A stretch of DNA of 64,000 nt from Gammaproteobacteria bacterium (GTDB taxonomy: Bacteria > Pseudomonadota > Gammaproteobacteria > Eutrophobiales > Eutrophobiaceae), in the NCBI GenBank assembly GCA_004297165.1, contig SCUJ01000008.1, forward strand, positions 1 to 64,000, given 5' to 3'. The notes beneath the pieces were generated by a model. The model was given only the letters and a program-made list of their open reading frames with translations, ran no database searches and was not told where the DNA came from. The first letter of the stretch is position 1. Each line of letters starts with the position of its first letter. Made by a program: the position numbers and the translations under genes. Positions 59,982 to 64,000 of this stretch are shown here, piece by piece.

Positions 59982-61700
59982 ATGAATGAATCGAACAAGC
60001 CGGCGCAGCCGGCCGCGGTAAGTTTTATACAGACCCTGCTCGAACTGGGGATCGAATACGTCTTCGCCAACGCCGGGACCGATTTCGCCCCGGTGATTGA
60101 GGCCCTGGTCGATCTCCAGGCGCAAGGCCGGCCCCATCCACGTTTCTTTACCGTCCCACATGAAGGCGTGGCGCTCGCTATGGCGCATGGCTATTACCTC
60201 GCGAGCGGCAGGCCGGCGGCGGTCATGGTGCATGTCTCGGTCGGCACCGCGAACACCCTGTGCGGGATAATGAACGCCGCACGGGACAATACCCCCGTCC
60301 TGCTGGTGGCCGGCCGCACCCCCAACACGGAGGTTGGACATATCGGTTCGCGCAACGGCGGCATCCATTGGGGCCAGGAGAGTTTCGATCAGGGCGGCAT
60401 GCTGAGGGAATTCGTCAAATGGGATTACGAGCTGCGGGCCGGTCAGTCGATTGCCGAGATCACCCGCCGGGCGCTGGATATCGCGATGACCGAGCCCCGC
60501 GGACCGGTCTACCTCGCCCTGCCCCGCGAGGTGCTCGCGGATCCGGACCCGCTCCCGCCCACGCCGCCCCGCAACCGCGCATTGGGCGCCGTGCAGGCGC
60601 TGCCGGACCCGCACGAGATCGATCGCGCCGCGCAAAAACTGGCGGCGGCGCGCTTTCCCCTCATCATCACCGCGAACAGCGGACGCTATCCGGAGAATGT
60701 CGCGTTGTTGAGTGCGCTCGCGGAGGAGTTCGGCATCGCCGTGGCCCAGCCGGGGCCGCCCGGCGCGCGGGACCTCAACATCCCCTGGAATCACCCCATG
60801 TTTCTGGGTTCGAACAACGTCCACGCCCTGCGCCAGGCGGATGTGATCCTCGTCCTGGATTGCGACGTCCCCTGGTGGCCGAAGGTCGCCGCGCCGAATC
60901 CAGATGCCTGGTTGATCCATGCGGGACCCGATCCGTTTTTCTCCCGCCTGCCCCTGCGCGGCTTCGCCATGGATCAGGCCATCGCCGGTTCGACCACGGC
61001 TGCGCTCTCGATGTTGCGGGCCAGCCTGGAGACGCACGCCTCAACCCGGCGCGCAGGGATTGAAGCGCGCCGCAAGACGATTACTGAACTCCATCGACAC
61101 CGCATGGATGATTACGCACGCAGCGAACACAACTCGGCCGGGATGCGGCCCATCGAGGCCACCTGGGTCGCCGCCTGTCTGAACGCGGCAAAGGCCGAGG
61201 ACGCCATCATCGTCAACGAGCTGGGCCTGCCCGCGGACCTGCTGGCGCTGACCCGACCAAAAACCTATATCTCCAGCAGCACCGCCGGAGGCCTGGGTTT
61301 CGCCCTGGGCGCCTCGCTCGGCGCGAAACTCGCGCATCCCGACCGGCAGGTGATCGCGGTGGTGGGCGACGGGACCTACATGTTCTGCAATCCCACCTCA
61401 GCGCATTTCACGGGCCGGGCGGAGGGCCTGCCGACGCTGACCATCGTGTTGAATAACAACCGCTGGAACGCGGTGCGCATGTCCACCGCCGCGATGTATC
61501 CGGAAGGCAAGGCCGTTGCGAGCGAACGGATGCCGCTCGTCCCGCTCCAGCCCTCTCCGGCCTTCGAGAAGACCATCGAGGCCTGCGGCGGACATGGCGA
61601 ACGGGTCGAGGACCCGGCAGATCTCACGGCCGCAATCCGTCGCGGACTGGACGCCACGGCGCGCGGGATCCCGGCGCTGTTGAATGTGATCATGCGATAG
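59982..61700 (+). CDS. Thiamine-diphosphate-dependent enzyme, acetolactate synthase-like
   Basis: A 572-residue ThDP enzyme with three classical domains: PYR domain with the catalytic Glu in FTVPHEGVALAMAHGY (~residue 58), a central domain, and the PP domain with GDGTYMFCNPTSA ... LNNNRW (~residues 463-492), the Mg-ThDP motif. It is not an obvious IlvB: the FAD-region and subunit partner are not seen. Probable lyase or decarboxylase acting on a 2-oxo or acyl-CoA substrate in the same module as the divergent SDR/URO-D/CoA-transferase genes. Confidence 0.88.
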   Translation: MNESNKPAQPAAVSFIQTLLELGIEYVFANAGTDFAPVIEALVDLQAQGRPHPRFFTVPHEGVALAMAHGYYLASGRPAAVMVHVSVGTANTLCGIMNAARDNTPVLLVAGRTPNTEVGHIGSRNGGIHWGQESFDQGGMLREFVKWDYELRAGQSIAEITRRALDIAMTEPRGPVYLALPREVLADPDPLPPTPPRNRALGAVQALPDPHEIDRAAQKLAAARFPLIITANSGRYPENVALLSALAEEFGIAVAQPGPPGARDLNIPWNHPMFLGSNNVHALRQADVILVLDCDVPWWPKVAAPNPDAWLIHAGPDPFFSRLPLRGFAMDQAIAGSTTAALSMLRASLETHASTRRAGIEARRKTITELHRHRMDDYARSEHNSAGMRPIEATWVAACLNAAKAEDAIIVNELGLPADLLALTRPKTYISSSTAGGLGFALGASLGAKLAHPDRQVIAVVGDGTYMFCNPTSAHFTGRAEGLPTLTIVLNNNRWNAVRMSTAAMYPEGKAVASERMPLVPLQPSPAFEKTIEACGGHGERVEDPADLTAAIRRGLDATARGIPALLNVIMR

Positions 61701-61720
61701 GAAAGTGTCACCGGAGTCGC

Positions 61721-61796
61721 GTAGGGTGGGCACGTCGTTTGTGCCCACGCGGATGGATGAGTGACAGCGTGGGCACAAACGACGTGCCCACCCTAC
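61721..61796. repeat. Perfect 30-bp inverted repeat (hairpin)
   Basis: Two perfect 30-bp arms (61721-61750 and 61767-61796) starting GTAGGGTGGGCACG and separated by 16 bp. It lies in the gap between the ThDP-enzyme gene and the convergent membrane-anchored protein gene, where it can terminate both transcripts. The GTAGGGTGGGCAC / GTGCCCACGC unit resembles dispersed repeats found in many bacterial genomes. TA lies at each outer edge. Confidence 0.8.
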
Positions 61797-61815
61797 TTAC
61801 TGCGCTTCATCCAGG

Positions 61816-62589
61816 CTATGATTTCTGGGACAGCAGACCAACAAGAGTGGCGCCCTCCTCGGCGCAGGCGGCGATCTCCTCTGGCGAGATCCTTGGCGCC
61901 GACCAGTGCAGGGTGAGACCGTGCCGGTCCCAAAGCAGGGCTACACCGCTGGCATGCGCCTTGATCAGCCAATCCCGCACTGGTGCGGTCAGCCGGGTTG
62001 AAAGGTCAGTCTGATCGCACCAGACTCCGTAGCACTGACCGAAGACCTGGTCTTCCAGGACCCGGCGTTGCGACGGCGCAACCGACCATTCCTTGGCCCG
62101 GACTGCGCCAAAACGTTGGCGCACATAGAGATCGAGCGCCATTTCTCCCGCCTTGGCGCGGATTGCCGAGAGCAATCCACCCGTGTCTTTCGACTCGGCT
62201 ATGGCCTGCGGCTGGCCCTTGGGCAGATTCATCAACAGCAGGCTGCCCCTGTCCGCGATACATTGGGTCGCGGTCCAGCGTGTGAAGTTGATCGAATTGA
62301 CATTGCGGGTGACCAGACCGTCATCCACCTCACTGGCGAGACGCAGGACTTCGGCCGTCCACGCCACACCGTGAGTGTCGCCCGAGAACCGATGCAGATC
62401 CCGGTCGGTAAATGTGTCCGGCGAACTGCTGGCAGGGGCTGCATAATCCATTTTCTTTTGCGCGGCATCCGCGGCAATGCGCCGGTGCTGCGTCGCATGA
62501 CGTCCGCGGATAACGAAGTACCCGATGACCACCGCAGCCAGCGCCAACGGCCAGATCTGTGACATGAGGTTGGACAAAGTCAGACTCAT
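61816..62589 (-). CDS. Membrane-anchored protein of unknown function
   Basis: A 257-residue protein from the ATG at 62589 (MSLTLSNLMSQIWPLALAAV); an ATG 30 bp upstream is the alternative. One N-terminal membrane helix (~residues 10-28) followed by a basic stretch and a soluble domain with no family I recognise. Features: DTHGVAWTAEVLRLASEVDDG, a mid-domain EMALDLYVRQRFGA, and Trp-rich WSVAPSQ and TLHWSAPRISPEEI. Cytoplasmic orientation of the domain is likely. Divergent from the next gene. Confidence 0.7.
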   Translation of the reverse strand: MSLTLSNLMSQIWPLALAAVVIGYFVIRGRHATQHRRIAADAAQKKMDYAAPASSSPDTFTDRDLHRFSGDTHGVAWTAEVLRLASEVDDGLVTRNVNSINFTRWTATQCIADRGSLLLMNLPKGQPQAIAESKDTGGLLSAIRAKAGEMALDLYVRQRFGAVRAKEWSVAPSQRRVLEDQVFGQCYGVWCDQTDLSTRLTAPVRDWLIKAHASGVALLWDRHGLTLHWSAPRISPEEIAACAEEGATLVGLLSQKS

Positions 62590-62744
62590 CGGCGGATTGT
62601 AAAGACCGAACAGACCCACCTCAAGCTCACAAACCCATTTTAAGGAATCTCTGAAAAACCTACCCCTCGTCTTGTTTCAGGGCATCGATTACCCGGTCGA
62701 GGTTATAATGGCGCGCAAATTCCACCGGGGAACCTGTTCAATAT

Positions 62745-64000
62745 ATGCACCTGAATCGCAGTCGTCTCGGGGCATATGCCCGACTCGCATATGGAATGCT
62801 GCTGTCCGGCATGTTCGGGCTCTCTCTCACGGAACTGCCGGCCGCCGAAACCGATAGTCCGGGGCCCGCCGAATACCGGCGCTGGATCGAGACAATGAAG
62901 ACTGCGCCGCGCGGCCCTTTCAGTCAGATCCGCTGGTTTTGCAACGATGGCGCGATCCTGCCGCCCGGTCCCAATGTCTGCGACGGCCGCGGCGGCGGGA
63001 CCCAGCACGGGGAATACACGGATCGGGTCAAGTGGCTGCGGGCGGACGGTTATTACGTCGCCAATATCCTCGCGGACATCAAGGCGGATGCCTTCCTCGC
63101 CGATCCCGCCCATCTCGACCGGCTCGCGCAAACCCTCATCGAGCAATTCCTGATCGCCATCGACGACGGCTGGATCCTGCGCCGTGCCCGCTTTTACCGT
63201 GGCGCGTTGCAGGAGGAAGGCGAGCGGCGCGCCGCCCGCCGTCTGCTGTACAAGATGGCGGAGCGCCGGGAATGGCTGGAACAACGCTATCTCCTGCTGC
63301 GCACCGCCGCCCGCATGCTGCCCCACGGCGCGGAGACCGATCAGGTCAGCGAGATCCGGCAAAAGAGCACGGAGCTTGCCATCCTCGATCCGCGCTTCCA
63401 GACGATCCGCAACAAGATCCACATCAGCCCGGACGCCAGAGATGCCGACCGCGTGCGCGAATACGCCGGGACACTGGATTCGCCCGAACACGCTGGCGAT
63501 TACCACGCCCTTGCCGATCTGATCCAGGAGGTCCATCGCCCCACCGCCCTGGCGGAACATCTCGATCGGGCGGCGCAGCGCCTCGCCAATACCGGCGATC
63601 TGGGCGAACTCCTCACCTCCGCGCGCGATCATTTCAATGCTACTTCCGATCCCAGGGAGCGCTACCTGCGCAGCGCCATGTTGTTGCGGCAACTCCGGGA
63701 ACGTCTGCTGCTGCCGAACGGCCCCGAGGGCCGCATGCTGCTTCTGGATACATCGCTCAGGCTGGAGAATGAATTTTACGCGGCGGGGTCGCAACTCCGG
63801 GATACGCTGCCTGCCGCCACCCGCGGCGAGATCCTGTCCTGGCTGGAGGCGGCGGTCTCCGCGGCCTACGGGACCGGCCTGATCTCGCCCCGGCAACTCG
63901 AGGCGCAACTGGAAGCCGTGTCCGCCAGTGCTGGCGAGATGGAACTGGACCTCGCACGTTACCGGGAAACGCTCGGTTATCTGGGACTGCTGAATGACTG
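62745..64000 (+). CDS. PEP/pyruvate-binding domain protein, N-terminal part (truncated by window edge)
   Basis: An open frame from the ATG at 62745 that runs off the right edge (418 codons visible). A signal-like hydrophobic start (YGMLLSGMFGLSLTELPAAE) is followed by PRGPFSQIRWFCNDGAILPP and GGTQHGEYTDRVKWLRADGYYVANILADIKADAF. This N-terminus is what I recall of large PEP-synthase-like PEP/pyruvate-binding-domain proteins in gammaproteobacteria. The catalytic part would lie beyond the window. A TATAAT box at 62704-62709 is a likely -10, with no clear -35. Confidence 0.75.
   Translation, partial: MHLNRSRLGAYARLAYGMLLSGMFGLSLTELPAAETDSPGPAEYRRWIETMKTAPRGPFSQIRWFCNDGAILPPGPNVCDGRGGGTQHGEYTDRVKWLRADGYYVANILADIKADAFLADPAHLDRLAQTLIEQFLIAIDDGWILRRARFYRGALQEEGERRAARRLLYKMAERREWLEQRYLLLRTAARMLPHGAETDQVSEIRQKSTELAILDPRFQTIRNKIHISPDARDADRVREYAGTLDSPEHAGDYHALADLIQEVHRPTALAEHLDRAAQRLANTGDLGELLTSARDHFNATSDPRERYLRSAMLLRQLRERLLLPNGPEGRMLLLDTSLRLENEFYAAGSQLRDTLPAATRGEILSWLEAAVSAAYGTGLISPRQLEAQLEAVSASAGEMELDLARYRETLGYLGLLND

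Noticed and set aside
62703-63908. 401-codon minus-strand frame at the right edge
   Set aside because: The plus strand holds an uninterrupted frame with the expected N-terminus of PEP/pyruvate-binding proteins; the minus frame is its shadow.

Overview
The window is a GC-rich chromosomal segment from a gammaproteobacterium. The evidence is gene order: tRNA-Tyr/Gly/Thr before tuf; tsaC-purE-topA-smg-dprA-lysM divergent from def-fmt-rsmB; gpsA-secB-yibN divergent from gpmI-envC-yibQ; and ubiE-ubiJ-ubiB, hslVU, xerC-DUF484-dapF. The rsmB-DUF4390-ntrY-ntrX order and a complete MSHA-type pilus locus suggest an environmental lineage. I cannot name the genus from the sequence alone.

Layout. 1-620: tuf start and three tRNAs with their promoter (minus strand). 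640-7021: translation, purine, topology and competence genes (minus). 7172-16531: def, fmt, rsmB, a DUF4390 protein, the NtrY/NtrX two-component pair, a methyltransferase and a membrane GT-C-like protein (plus). 16523-18005: pyrD and trmL. 18104-31813: an approximately 13.7 kb MSHA-like type IV pilus locus on the minus strand, in the order mshI, pilN-like, J, K, L, M, N, E, G, F, a four-helix membrane protein, major pilin, C, D, O, P. A strong terminator hairpin follows the major pilin gene. 32032-39371: gpsA, secB, a rhodanese, gpmI, envC, ctpA, yibQ. 39361-47192: ubiquinone biosynthesis (ubiE/J/B), HslUV, XerC, DUF484, DapF.

47262-54060 is more accessory. It holds a nested inverted-repeat element, RtcB RNA ligase divergent from a DUF4258/YgiT toxin-antitoxin-like pair, a methyltransferase and a PNPOx-like protein, a 32-codon CxxC mini-ORF, UppP, hairpin repeats, and an AT-richer stretch with a DUF4870 protein, a bactofilin-like protein ending in a glycine zipper, a small membrane protein and a PIN/RHH toxin-antitoxin pair. 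54081-56064 holds a TraB/GumN-family protein and NagZ. 56081-61700 is the best candidate for an undescribed system: two CoA-transferase subunits, a divergent uroporphyrinogen-decarboxylase-family protein and an SDR on the minus strand, with a divergently transcribed thiamine-diphosphate enzyme. A 149-bp MITE-like element sits inside the cluster. The window closes with a perfect 30-bp inverted repeat, an unknown membrane-anchored protein, and the start of a PEP/pyruvate-binding-domain protein running off the right edge.

Most of the window is housekeeping. The lifestyle signals are surface attachment (a c-di-GMP-responsive MSHA-like pilus), NtrYX signalling, and a CoA-linked catabolic module of unknown substrate. 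No transposase, integrase, CRISPR array or rRNA was seen.
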